Notes: generated from the letters alone by a model not told the origin. A stretch of 11,751 nucleotides of DNA from JANYGM01 sp043764015 (GCA_043764015.1 JAYUKY010000069.1:1-11751), one strand, 5' to 3'; counted from the stretch's first letter, positions 1 through 7,123 are shown. A program made the numbers and translations.

Positions 1-94
1 GAGGTAGCGAGGTAGCGAGGTAGCGAGGTAGCGAGGTAGCGAGGTAGCGAGGTAGCGAGGTAGCGAGGTAGCGAGGTAGCGAGGTAGCGAGGTA
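1..94. repeat. Perfect tandem array of an 8-bp unit (GAGGTAGC), at least 11.75 copies
   Basis: Eleven identical, uninterrupted copies of GAGGTAGC fill bases 1-88, followed by GAGGTA at 89-94. The array begins at the window edge, so its true length is unknown. There are no spacers and no variation between units, which suggests recent slippage or expansion. On the plus strand every unit contains TAG, and because 8 is not a multiple of 3 all three plus frames are closed every 24 bp. On the minus strand (GCTACCTC) no frame has a stop and all three encode the same octapeptide cycle. Confidence 0.97.
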
Positions 95-114
95 TTACAC
101 AAGATATTTTTCAT
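1..114 (-). CDS. Possible small ORF running through the octamer array (partial, runs off the left edge)
   Basis: On the minus strand an ATG at 112-114 opens a frame that begins MKNILCNTSLPRYL. It then cycles through the octapeptide ATSLPRYL without a stop to base 1 (38 codons visible). The start lies 45 nt after the stop of the DUF6252-like frame, so the two could share a transcript. The peptide repeat follows automatically from a stop-free octamer, so open frame alone is weak evidence for a protein. No ribosome binding site or Bacteroidota promoter is visible just upstream, and I recognise no family. It is either a low-complexity or phase-variable N-terminus or, more likely, an artefact of the repeat. 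Confidence 0.25.
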   Translation of the reverse strand, partial: MKNILCNTSLPRYLATSLPRYLATSLPRYLATSLPRYL

Positions 115-158
115 TTTTTAGATATTTATTTGGTTTTAGTTTGTTTTATTGATGTTTC

Positions 159-404
159 CTAGAGATATTTCAAGTCAAAACGTCCTTCTTTTGCAACAAC
201 TTTGTAGCCATCTTTTCTTTCCATTGAAAACTCAAAACTACCTGAGATAATTTTATTTTGAGTATCAAGTTTTGTAATAATGAGTTTATAAGTGCCTATA
301 TCCTCATCAGAATACCAACTGCGTGGAATTGTTGCATCACGGTAAACAAACGTAACGGCTATAAGTAAGTCTAATATCTGAATACATATAAATAATAATT
401 TTAT
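159..404 (-). pseudogene. 5'-truncated DUF6252-type lipoprotein remnant
   Basis: The minus strand is open for 81 codons between a TAA (405-407) and a TAG (159-161), but has no ATG, GTG or TTG near its 5' end; the only in-frame ATG is deep inside, at SMERK. The translation includes SWYSDEDIGTYKLIITKLD, then ISGSFEFSMERKDG, and ends EGRFDLKYL. This closely resembles the C-terminal half of the DUF6252 lipoproteins common in Bacteroidota, which end in a beta-rich 'I-[ST]-G-x-F-x-F ... G-x-F-D-[VL]-K-Y' pattern. That family normally has an N-terminal lipoprotein signal and about 140-180 residues. Here the frame starts with a hydrophobic stretch (IKLLFICIQILDLLIA) lacking an initiator Met and a clear lipobox, directly joined to the domain. 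I infer a gene that lost its 5' half, perhaps by internal deletion. The family call rests on remembered motifs, not a search. Confidence 0.6.
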
Positions 405-436
405 TTATATCTTATAATTTCCTTATTTTTCTTAGG

Positions 437-468
437 CAAAAAAGCAAAAAGCACGCTAAAAGCGTGCT
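437..468 (-). terminator. Rho-independent terminator after tRNA-Leu
   Basis: Bases 450-457 (AGCACGCT) and 461-468 (AGCGTGCT) form a perfect GC-rich 8-bp stem with a 3-nt loop. Read on the minus strand it is followed by TTTTGCTTTTTT. It lies 43 nt past the 3' end of the tRNA-Leu gene, in the right direction to end that transcript. Confidence 0.8.
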
Positions 469-511
469 AAATTACTTTAATAAAACTACTTAGCGAAAAA
501 TACTAGTGTAG

Positions 512-594
512 TACCTAGAGTCGGGCTCGAACCGACACACCTCACGGTACACGATTTTGAGTCGTGCGCGTCTACCAGTTCCGCCATCCAGGCA
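512..594 (-). tRNA. tRNA-Leu (anticodon CAA)
   Basis: The minus strand folds as a complete class II tRNA of 83 nt. It has acceptor strands GCCTGGA and TCTAGGT with discriminator A, a D arm around CTGGTAGA, and an anticodon stem CACGA/TCGTG enclosing loop CTCAAAA, with anticodon CAA at 557-559. A long variable arm (ACC-GTGA-GGT) and a T arm GTCGG-TTCGAGC-CCGAC follow. The long variable arm and CAA anticodon identify a leucine tRNA reading UUG. The 3' CCA is not encoded (CTA follows the discriminator), so CCA must be added by nucleotidyltransferase. The terminal G1-U72 pair is a wobble pair. The gene stands alone, with its own promoter (640-670) and terminator (437-468). Confidence 0.95.
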
Positions 595-639
595 TTAGTA
601 TCAAACTTTGAAGTCTCTAACTTTTATTTGATTGGAGTG

Positions 640-670
640 CAAATATACGAATTAAAATTGACTTTCCAAA
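640..670 (-). promoter_or_regulatory. Bacteroidota-type promoter of tRNA-Leu
   Basis: On the minus strand TTTG (670-667) is followed by 19 bases and then TATATTTG (647-640). This matches the Bacteroidota sigma-A pattern TTTG-N19-TAnnTTTG exactly. Transcription would start about 40 nt before the tRNA 5' end. The -33 box lies inside a hairpin at the end of the LON-domain gene. Confidence 0.8.
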
Positions 671-690
671 TTTTTTCAATAAAAATTTGG
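666..690 (-). terminator. Weak hairpin downstream of the LON-domain gene
   Basis: CCAAATTTTT (666-675) and AAAAATTTGG (681-690) form a 10-bp AT-rich stem with a 5-nt loop, about 30 nt beyond the LON-gene stop. No U-run follows on the minus strand, so termination would be inefficient. It overlaps the -33 element of the tRNA promoter. Confidence 0.35.
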
Positions 691-719
691 ATTTATTTTC
701 AAGAAACTGTATTTCAGCT

Positions 720-1352
720 CTAAAAACTAAGTGGGTCAAGATTTTTAAAATGTCCGTTCATACGTATTCTATCTTTGGTGCGCTCCATTTCTGCTACCAC
801 GGGCAAAATCTTGTTTAGATGCTCAAAAAGATAGTTTTGGCGTTCTTCTTCTCTCTCAATGCAAAGCAAAGCATATTCTTGTTCCAAAGAAAGCCCAATT
901 TTGTGCGCTACCTCAAAGGATAAAACTTCACTATCCCAATTAAAAGTAGCTTTGACGTGCATAAAGGCATATAATTCATTTATTTTTTGGATGAGTTCGT
1001 TTCTCAAAATGCTATTAAAGCCGTTTTTATCTAAGCTTTTGCGGTTTATTTCGCCCCCAGAATAGAGTTTGTTTTTGATGGGATTTTCAAAAGTAAGTAT
1101 CCCAAAAGTGCAAATTCCTTGTGTTTTAATGTCCATTCTGCCATCTTCATACAAATTTTCTACCTCCAAAATACTAACTTCAGTGCCATAAGTCTGCATT
1201 TTTCCACCAATAAAAGCAGGAATACCAAATGTAGCTTTGTTACTCACACACTCGCTGATAAGTTGGCGGTAGCGTGGTTCAAAAATATGCAAATTTAGGT
1301 TTTCCATAGGGAAAACCACCAAATTGAGGGGAAAAAGCGGAAGAAAAATCAT
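720..1352 (-). CDS. Stand-alone LON substrate-binding domain protein
   Basis: This 210-residue protein matches the N-terminal substrate-binding domain of Lon protease (LON_substr_bdg, peptidase S16 N-domain). It starts with the hydrophobic LPLFPLNLVVFP strand (residues 4-15), followed by the family signature FEPRYR (24-29). A beta-rich half runs to about residue 95 (DGRMDIKTQG at 70-79), and a helical half follows (about 115-195). The Lon AAA+ ATPase and Ser-Lys protease domains are absent. Stand-alone LON-domain proteins of about 190-220 residues are widespread, so this is full length rather than a fragment. No signal peptide or membrane segment is seen, so it is likely cytoplasmic. A role in recognising unfolded protein is inferred from the Lon domain; the exact function is unknown. 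A consensus promoter lies 76 bp upstream (1428-1458). Confidence 0.9.
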   Translation of the reverse strand: MIFLPLFPLNLVVFPMENLNLHIFEPRYRQLISECVSNKATFGIPAFIGGKMQTYGTEVSILEVENLYEDGRMDIKTQGICTFGILTFENPIKNKLYSGGEINRKSLDKNGFNSILRNELIQKINELYAFMHVKATFNWDSEVLSFEVAHKIGLSLEQEYALLCIEREEERQNYLFEHLNKILPVVAEMERTKDRIRMNGHFKNLDPLSF

Positions 1353-1427
1353 TTTTTATTATGTGTAAGATGTGAAAGTGTAAGATGGTGAAAGAACAAT
1401 AGACCTCTTGCGAAAGTCGGTATTATT

Positions 1428-1458
1428 CAAAAATAAATTTGCATTTATAAAACCCAAA
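1428..1458 (-). promoter_or_regulatory. Bacteroidota-type promoter of the LON-domain gene
   Basis: On the minus strand TTTG (1458-1455) is followed by exactly 19 bases and TATTTTTG (1435-1428), a full match to TTTG-N19-TAnnTTTG. Transcription would start near 1421 and give a 5' leader of about 70 nt before the ATG at 1352. Confidence 0.7.
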
Positions 1459-2080
1459 TAATCCGTTATTTTTTTTGTTTTTGAAATTTTCCATTTTGTG
1501 AATTTTTAGCGACTTGTTGAAAACTGTGAGGAGTTAGAAATTAAGTATATTTTTTATTTTTTCTCATTTATAAAACTTGACTGATTTAGTTTAAATACAA
1601 TAATATATGAAAAACTAGCACCTGATTTCATATATTTCTGGGAAGGTATTTTTTGTAAATTTAATGTTAAATATTGGATTATAAAATACTGGTCTATAAA
1701 ATATTATATTTTCAGATATTAATATCTTTGTGGTCTTCAAAAAAATCTATTAAAAAATCCCTAAAAGGTGTATTTACGCAATTAGATATACTAATTGTCT
1801 GTTTTGATATAATTTTAATTTATTGATTATCAGTATTTTAAATATTAAAAATTTCTCCACCGTAAAAAATATTCGTGTCAGAAAAAAACATTGATTAAAA
1901 CCATTTAACCATTTATTTTAGACGAAAGTTAGTTTTTTTATGTATTTTAGCTGTTTTTTATTACTCTGTTTTTTAGACGAAAAACTATCTGTAAATCCTT
2001 TGTTTTTTTTAAATATTCCAAAAAAATAATCTTCCAAAAGTTTTAAAACTTTTGGAAAGTTGGCAAGTAATTGGTTTGCA
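1459..2080. other. AT-rich intergenic stretch without a supported gene
   Basis: Both strands are broken by frequent stops. The longest frames lack recognisable protein character. One 11-bp AT-rich hairpin is present (AATATATGAAA at 1602-1612 with TTTCATATATT at 1626-1636). GATATTAATATC near 1716 is self-complementary. A 12-bp direct repeat TTTTAGACGAAA occurs at 1916-1927 and 1971-1982. At about 1400-1420, inside the LON leader, AGACCTCTTGCGAAAGT resembles the end of an insertion sequence; see findings. No RNA gene is recognised. Confidence 0.6.
2031..2059. repeat. Palindromic repeat, copy 1 (upstream of valS)
   Basis: Bases 2032-2057 form a perfect 13+13 palindrome (TTCCAAAAGTTTT and its complement). 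The core CCAAAAGTTTTAAA..CTTTTGG recurs at 7091-7123 after the ABC-F gene. Two copies in about 12 kb suggest a family of dispersed palindromes, perhaps a terminator-like or REP-type element. No T-run follows here. Confidence 0.8.
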
Positions 2081-2111
2081 TTTGTATTTTCATTATTTTT
2101 TTGTAGTTTTG
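2081..2111 (+). promoter_or_regulatory. Bacteroidota-type promoter of valS
   Basis: TTTG (2081-2084), 19 bases and TAGTTTTG (2104-2111) match TTTG-N19-TAnnTTTG exactly. Transcription would begin around 2118, about 20 nt before the valS ATG, which supports the start at 2138. Confidence 0.8.
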
Positions 2112-2137
2112 GCATCTCTAAACGCAAATAAAAATAA

Positions 2138-4915
2138 ATGGAAATCTCTTCTAAATACGACCCTTCACAAGTTGAAAGCAAATGGTATGCCCATTGGCTC
2201 AAAAATAAGTTTTTTGCCTCAAAGCCAGACAGCACCAAAAAACCTTTTACCATTGTAATACCGCCTCCCAACGTAACAGGCGTACTTCACATGGGGCATA
2301 TGCTCAACAATACCATACAAGATGCACTTATTAGGCACGCTCGTATGCAAGGGTATAATGCCTGCTGGGTACCAGGAACAGACCACGCTTCTATTGCAAC
2401 AGAAGCAAAAGTAGTTAATTTGCTCAAATCCAAAGGAATAGAGAAAAAAGATATTTCTCGTGAAGAGTTTTTAAAGTATGCTTTTGAGTGGAAAGATAAA
2501 TATGGGGGAATTATTTTAGAGCAACTTAAGAAATTGGGAGCGTCTTGTGATTGGGATAGAACCCGTTTCACAATGGAAAAAGACCTTTCTGATGCCGTTT
2601 TGGATAGTTTTATTCATCTCCACAAAAAAGGGCTAATTTATAGAGGTGTGAGAATGGTAAACTGGGACCCCCAAGGCAAAACTGCGCTTTCTGATGAAGA
2701 AGTGATTTTCAAAGAAAGTCAGTCTAAAATGGTGTATGTTAAGTATTTTATTGCAGACGACAACGGAAATGCTACAACTGATTTTATTACTATTGCTACA
2801 GTACGCCCAGAAACTATTCCTGGTGATACTGGCGTTTGCGTAAATCCAAATGATGCACGTTATACGCATCTCAAAGGCAAAAAAGTGATCATTCCGCTTG
2901 TAAATAGGCTTGTACCTGTTGTTTTTGATGATTATATTGATATTGAATTTGGAACTGGTGCGCTTAAAGTTACGCCTGCACATGACGTAAATGATTATGC
3001 ATTAGGACAAAAGTTTAATCTAGCTGTAATAGACACTATTTCTGATGATGGCACTATGTCTGAAAATGTAGGAATAGCTAAATACGTTGGAAAGGATAGG
3101 TTTTTTGTAAGAAAAGAAATTATAAAAGATTTGGAGGCACTTGGTCAGGTAGAGAAAGTGGAAGAATATAAAAACCAAGTTGGTACTTCTGAACGTACTG
3201 GAGCAGTTATTGAGCCTAAACTTTCTATGCAATGGTGGCTGAAAATGGAAGATATTGCAAAACCTGCGTTAGAAAACGTAATGAATGATGCTATCCGTTT
3301 TTTCCCTGATAAGTTTAAAAATATGTACCGCTCGTGGCTAGATAATCCAAAAGATTGGTGTATTTCTCGTCAGTTGTGGTGGGGGCAACAAATTCCTGCG
3401 TATTATCTTCCAAATGGTGAGCTTATCATTGCTAAAACCAAAGAAGAAGCCTTATTGATTGCTAATAATGGCATTACAGATATTTCAGGCTATGTGCAAG
3501 CATACGAAAGAGGAAATATTCCTGAAATTGGAATTCCGAAACTTTATAATATCAGTGATTTAAGACAAGATGAAGATGTTTTAGATACGTGGTTTAGTTC
3601 GTGGTTGTGGCCTATTTCTGTTTTTGACGGATTTAAAAATCCTGATAATGAAGATATTAAGTATTATTATCCAACCAATGTTTTAGTTACAGGTTTTGAT
3701 ATTATCTTCTTTTGGGTGGCACGTATGATAATGGCAGGCTACGAATTTAAGCAGGAAATGCCATTTAAAGATGTTTATTTTACAGGTTTGATTAGAGATA
3801 AACTAGGCAGAAAAATGTCTAAGCAACTAGGCAATTCTCCTGATGCCTTGCGCCTAATGGAAATGTATAGTGCTGATGGTGTGCGTTTTGGCGTACTTTT
3901 CAATAGTGGCGCAGGAAATGATTTGATGTTTGATACTGATGTACCAAAATCATCAAAACAAGAAGATATTGATGCTTTTGCGCTTGCTGAAAACTCTCAC
4001 GACTCAAAATTATGTGAACAAGGGCGAAATTTTGCTAATAAAATCTGGAATGCTTTTAGACTTTTGAAAAGTTTTGAGATAGTTGATAATGCTATTCTAG
4101 CACAACCCGCTACTAATGTACTTGCAGGAAAGTGGTTTGAAGCAAGATTTTCTGAAAAACTTACAGAAATAGAAGACCACTACACAAAATACCGTATGTC
4201 GGAGGCTTTGCAAACTATTTATAAGCTATTTTGGGACGACTTTTGCGCTTATTATCTGGAAATTATCAAACCAGAATACGAAAAACCACTTAATAAAGCT
4301 ACTTATGAGCAGGCTATAGGCTTTTTGGATAATCTTTTGCGAGTTTTGCACCCTTTTATGCCGTTTATTACGGAGGAAGTGTGGCAAAATATTTCTGAAA
4401 GAAAAGAAAATGAAAGTATTTGCGTAGCTAATTACCCAGAAATCAAGGAGTTTGATAAAGCTATTTTAGCTGATGCTAGTCTTATTTTTGAGGCGGTTAC
4501 GGAGATACGCAATGTACGCAATGCCAATGGACTTGCGCCCAAAGCTAATTTTGATATTATTATCAAAACAGAAAAAAACACGCTGATTTACGAGAAATGG
4601 CATCATATTCTCCAAAAACTCACGAGTACTACGCTTACGTATGCGCAAGCAGATACGCAAGCAGTTGTAGGTATGAAGTTTTTGGTAACAACAGATGAAT
4701 TTTTTGCTCAAATAGATGTAAAAATTGATTTGGAACAAATAAAAAAGGATTTGGAATACCAAAAAGGTTTCAAAGAGAGCGTTTTGAAAAAACTTTCTAA
4801 TGAGAAATTTGTTGCCAATGCCAAGCCAGAAATCATTGAAAATGAACGCAAAAAACTAGCAGATGCAGAAGTAAAAATCAAATCTTTGGAAAATGATTTG
4901 AATAATAATTTGTAG
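2138..4915 (+). CDS. valS: Valyl-tRNA synthetase (ValRS)
   Basis: This class Ia synthetase charges tRNA-Val with valine using ATP, in the cytoplasm. It is complete at 925 residues. Visible landmarks in order are PPPNVTG (42-48) and the HIGH-type motif HMGH (51-54). The CP1 editing domain follows, with TVRPET (221-226), GDTG (229-232) and TPAHDVNDY (from 279). Next come DWCISRQLWWG (from 406), DTWFSSWLWP (483-492) and the KMSKS-type loop KMSKQ (559-563). The anticodon-binding helical domain covers roughly 650-790. The C-terminal coiled-coil tRNA-binding arm begins near 860 (KLSNEKFVANAKPEII). The start agrees with the promoter at 2081-2111. Residues about 600-624, between MFD and LCEQGRNFANKIWNAFR, look like an insertion relative to other ValRS proteins I remember. 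Q at the fifth KMSKS position is, as I recall, usual in Bacteroidota ValRS. Confidence 0.98.
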   Translation: MEISSKYDPSQVESKWYAHWLKNKFFASKPDSTKKPFTIVIPPPNVTGVLHMGHMLNNTIQDALIRHARMQGYNACWVPGTDHASIATEAKVVNLLKSKGIEKKDISREEFLKYAFEWKDKYGGIILEQLKKLGASCDWDRTRFTMEKDLSDAVLDSFIHLHKKGLIYRGVRMVNWDPQGKTALSDEEVIFKESQSKMVYVKYFIADDNGNATTDFITIATVRPETIPGDTGVCVNPNDARYTHLKGKKVIIPLVNRLVPVVFDDYIDIEFGTGALKVTPAHDVNDYALGQKFNLAVIDTISDDGTMSENVGIAKYVGKDRFFVRKEIIKDLEALGQVEKVEEYKNQVGTSERTGAVIEPKLSMQWWLKMEDIAKPALENVMNDAIRFFPDKFKNMYRSWLDNPKDWCISRQLWWGQQIPAYYLPNGELIIAKTKEEALLIANNGITDISGYVQAYERGNIPEIGIPKLYNISDLRQDEDVLDTWFSSWLWPISVFDGFKNPDNEDIKYYYPTNVLVTGFDIIFFWVARMIMAGYEFKQEMPFKDVYFTGLIRDKLGRKMSKQLGNSPDALRLMEMYSADGVRFGVLFNSGAGNDLMFDTDVPKSSKQEDIDAFALAENSHDSKLCEQGRNFANKIWNAFRLLKSFEIVDNAILAQPATNVLAGKWFEARFSEKLTEIEDHYTKYRMSEALQTIYKLFWDDFCAYYLEIIKPEYEKPLNKATYEQAIGFLDNLLRVLHPFMPFITEEVWQNISERKENESICVANYPEIKEFDKAILADASLIFEAVTEIRNVRNANGLAPKANFDIIIKTEKNTLIYEKWHHILQKLTSTTLTYAQADTQAVVGMKFLVTTDEFFAQIDVKIDLEQIKKDLEYQKGFKESVLKKLSNEKFVANAKPEIIENERKKLADAEVKIKSLENDLNNNL

Positions 4916-4978
4916 AAAATAACGCAAAAACTTAATACAACAAATAAACTTACTTCCTACGTAACATCAAAGTTTATG

Positions 4979-5010
4979 TAAGCTCCAGAAATCAACATTA
5001 CTGGAGCTTA
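4979..5010 (+). terminator. Hairpin after valS
   Basis: TAAGCTCCAG (4979-4988) and CTGGAGCTTA (5001-5010) form a perfect 10-bp stem with a 12-nt loop, 64 nt after the valS stop. No U-run follows, so it may act as a 3'-end stabiliser or factor-assisted terminator rather than a classical one. Confidence 0.5.
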
Positions 5011-5056
5011 ACTTACTACTTGCAGCAGTAAATTGCGAAGTTTAATTTATCAAAAT

Positions 5057-5088
5057 CTTGTCAAAATCAAAGTTTTTTCGTACTTTTG
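5057..5088 (+). promoter_or_regulatory. Bacteroidota-type promoter of the ABC-F gene
   Basis: CTTG (5057-5060), 20 bases and TACTTTTG (5081-5088) match the TTG...TAnnTTTG pattern, with a full -7 box and a slightly imperfect -33 box. Transcription would start near 5095, about 48 nt before the ATG at 5143. Confidence 0.7.
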
Positions 5089-5142
5089 CGCAATAATTCA
5101 TAAGAATTTTTTTAGTAATTTCCTTAGCAATTTCAAATAATA

Positions 5143-7083
5143 ATGTTAGCAATAAATAATCTTTCTTTTCATTTTGGCGGTCGTACTTTGTATGATGAAG
5201 CTAGTTTACATATCAAACCAAAAGACCGTATTGGGCTTGTGGGTGCAAACGGCACAGGCAAATCTACGCTTTTGCGCATCATTACAGGCGAGTATTTGCC
5301 TGATGGCGGAACGGTCAGCAAGGCAAATGATTGTTCTTTGGGTTTTTTGAACCAAGATTTATTGTCTTATCAAACAACTGAAAGCATTTTGTCGGTGGCT
5401 ATGCAGGCGTTTGAGCGTGCCGTTTTTTTGGAGAAAGAAATAGAAATAGTGCTTGGTGAGATGGAAACGGAATATACAGACGAGCTTTTAGACAAACTTA
5501 CCAAATACCAAGAAGAATTTGAAAGATTAGAAGGCTATACAATGCGTGCCAAAACAGAAGCCGTTTTGGAAGGTTTGGGATTTGCTACAAAAGATTTGGA
5601 ACGCCCACTAAAAGAGTTTTCTGGTGGCTGGCGTATGCGTGTGATGCTTGCAAAACTACTTTTGCAAAAACCCGCACTTTTGATGCTTGATGAGCCAACC
5701 AATCACTTGGATATGCCCTCTATTCAATGGATAGAAGGTTATTTGGAGAATTATGAAGGCGCAACCATTGTAGTTTCTCACGACAGGCAGTTTTTGGATA
5801 ATGTTTGTAATATTATTGTGGAGGTTTCACAGCAAAAACTCAATGTTTATAGCGGAAATTATACGTTTTTTCAAGAAGAAAAAGCTATGAGAAACGAGAT
5901 ACAAAAAAGTTCTTTTGAAAATCAGCAAGCCCAAATCAGACAAACTGAACGCTTTATTGAGCGTTTTAAGGCAAAAGCAAGCAAGGCACGTCAGGTGCAA
6001 TCTAAGGTGAAATCTTTGGATAGAATTGATATGATTGATGACGTAATTGCGGAAAATGCAAAAGTGAATTTCCGTTTTACTTTTCAACAAGCATCTGGGC
6101 GTTATGTGGTCAAATTAGATAATGTTTCTAAGGCGTATGGCGACAATCATATTTTAAAACACACCAACGTCAGCATTGAACGTGGCGACAAAATTGCCCT
6201 TATTGGTGCAAATGGTAAAGGGAAATCTACGCTTTTGCGTGTGATTGCAGGCACAGAACAAGTACAAGGCTTGCGTATAGAAGGGCATAATGTCATACAG
6301 ACGTTTTTTGCACAACATCAATTAGAAGCCTTACGTGTTGATAATGATTTGATTACAGAACTCAAAGAAGCTGGAAGTGGAAAACTAGAGTCAGAACTTC
6401 GTGGCGTTTTGGGTTGTTTTTTGTTTTCTGGTGATGAGGTTTTTAAGAAGATTAAGGTGCTTTCTGGAGGTGAAAAATCTAGGGTTGCGCTAGCTAAAAC
6501 GCTGATTTCTGAAGCTAATTTTTTGCTTTTAGATGAACCAACCAATCACTTGGATATGCAATCTGTCAATATCTTGATACAGGCTTTGGCGCAATATGAA
6601 GGCACTTTTGTGGTGGTTTCTCACGACAGGTATTTTGTAGAAAATGTGGCTAACAAGATTTGGTACATAGAAAACTACGAAATAAAAGAATATATGGGTA
6701 CGTATGAAGAATACGAATATTGGAGAAAGAAAACTGAAGAAGAAAATAAAGCTAAAAATGCCCTAAAAGCAGGTGAAAAAACGGCTGAAAAAATCACTGA
6801 AAAGCCTAAAAATCAAACAAATAACAACAACAATAATACTACTTCTTTTGAAAACAAAGAAAAAGCTAAAAAACTTCAAAAAGAGTTAGAAATAGTTGAA
6901 TTGCGCATTAGTGAGCTAGAAAAAGAAAAAGCCAATTTTGAAAAACAACTCGCTGATAGCAACATCTACAATGACAATCAAAAGCTAAAAGCCACCAATG
7001 AGAGTTTCCATAATGCTAAAAATCAACTAGACAAAAACCAACAAGAATGGGAAAAAATAGCGTTGGAAATAGATAAATTGTAA
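5143..7083 (+). CDS. ABC-F family ATPase (ribosome-associated translation factor)
   Basis: Two ABC ATPase domains in one chain and no transmembrane segments define the ABC-F class, whose members bind the ribosomal E site rather than transport. Domain 1 shows Walker A GANGTGKST (34-42), signature FSGGWRMR (159-166), Walker B LLMLDEPTNHLD (179-190) and switch SHDR (212-215). The basic inter-domain linker (about 245-305, FIERFKAKASKARQVQSKVKS) is the P-site tRNA interaction motif region. Domain 2 shows GANGKGKST (355-363), LSGGEKSR (440-447), LLLDEPTNHLD (461-471) and SHDR (493-496). A C-terminal extension follows: a Lys/Glu-rich segment, an Asn run (560-565) and a coiled coil (about 570-646), as in Uup/YheS-type members. 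All catalytic motifs are intact. I cannot decide between a housekeeping factor and an antibiotic-resistance (ARE) protein; the short linker and housekeeping neighbours favour the former. It is probably monocistronic. Confidence 0.95.
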   Translation: MLAINNLSFHFGGRTLYDEASLHIKPKDRIGLVGANGTGKSTLLRIITGEYLPDGGTVSKANDCSLGFLNQDLLSYQTTESILSVAMQAFERAVFLEKEIEIVLGEMETEYTDELLDKLTKYQEEFERLEGYTMRAKTEAVLEGLGFATKDLERPLKEFSGGWRMRVMLAKLLLQKPALLMLDEPTNHLDMPSIQWIEGYLENYEGATIVVSHDRQFLDNVCNIIVEVSQQKLNVYSGNYTFFQEEKAMRNEIQKSSFENQQAQIRQTERFIERFKAKASKARQVQSKVKSLDRIDMIDDVIAENAKVNFRFTFQQASGRYVVKLDNVSKAYGDNHILKHTNVSIERGDKIALIGANGKGKSTLLRVIAGTEQVQGLRIEGHNVIQTFFAQHQLEALRVDNDLITELKEAGSGKLESELRGVLGCFLFSGDEVFKKIKVLSGGEKSRVALAKTLISEANFLLLDEPTNHLDMQSVNILIQALAQYEGTFVVVSHDRYFVENVANKIWYIENYEIKEYMGTYEEYEYWRKKTEEENKAKNALKAGEKTAEKITEKPKNQTNNNNNNTTSFENKEKAKKLQKELEIVELRISELEKEKANFEKQLADSNIYNDNQKLKATNESFHNAKNQLDKNQQEWEKIALEIDKL

Positions 7084-7090
7084 ATTAAAA

Positions 7091-7123
7091 AGCTTTCCAA
7101 AAGTTTTAAACTTTTGGAAAGCT
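7091..7123. repeat. Palindromic repeat, copy 2 (after the ABC-F gene), terminator-like
   Basis: A perfect 33-nt palindrome has two 16-base arms (AGCTTTCCAAAAGTTT and its complement) around a single central T, 7 nt after the ABC-F stop codon. The core is shared with 2031-2059. In RNA the innermost pairs would open into a loop. It is well placed to end the ABC-F transcript, although no U-run follows. Confidence 0.85.

Noticed and set aside
1..94. CRISPR array
   Set aside because: The repeats are only 8 bp, identical and directly abutting, with no spacers; this is a simple tandem repeat.
1918..2271. Minus-strand ORF of 117 codons overlapping the valS start
   Set aside because: Its first half is antisense to the conserved ValRS N-terminus. 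The remaining part (from an ATG at 2115) is Lys/Asn-rich low complexity that reads through the palindromic repeat. No promoter or family similarity was seen.
2633..2983. Minus-strand ORF of 116 codons inside valS
   Set aside because: It is antisense to the conserved editing domain of ValRS and has an implausible composition rich in Ile, Asn, His and Cys.
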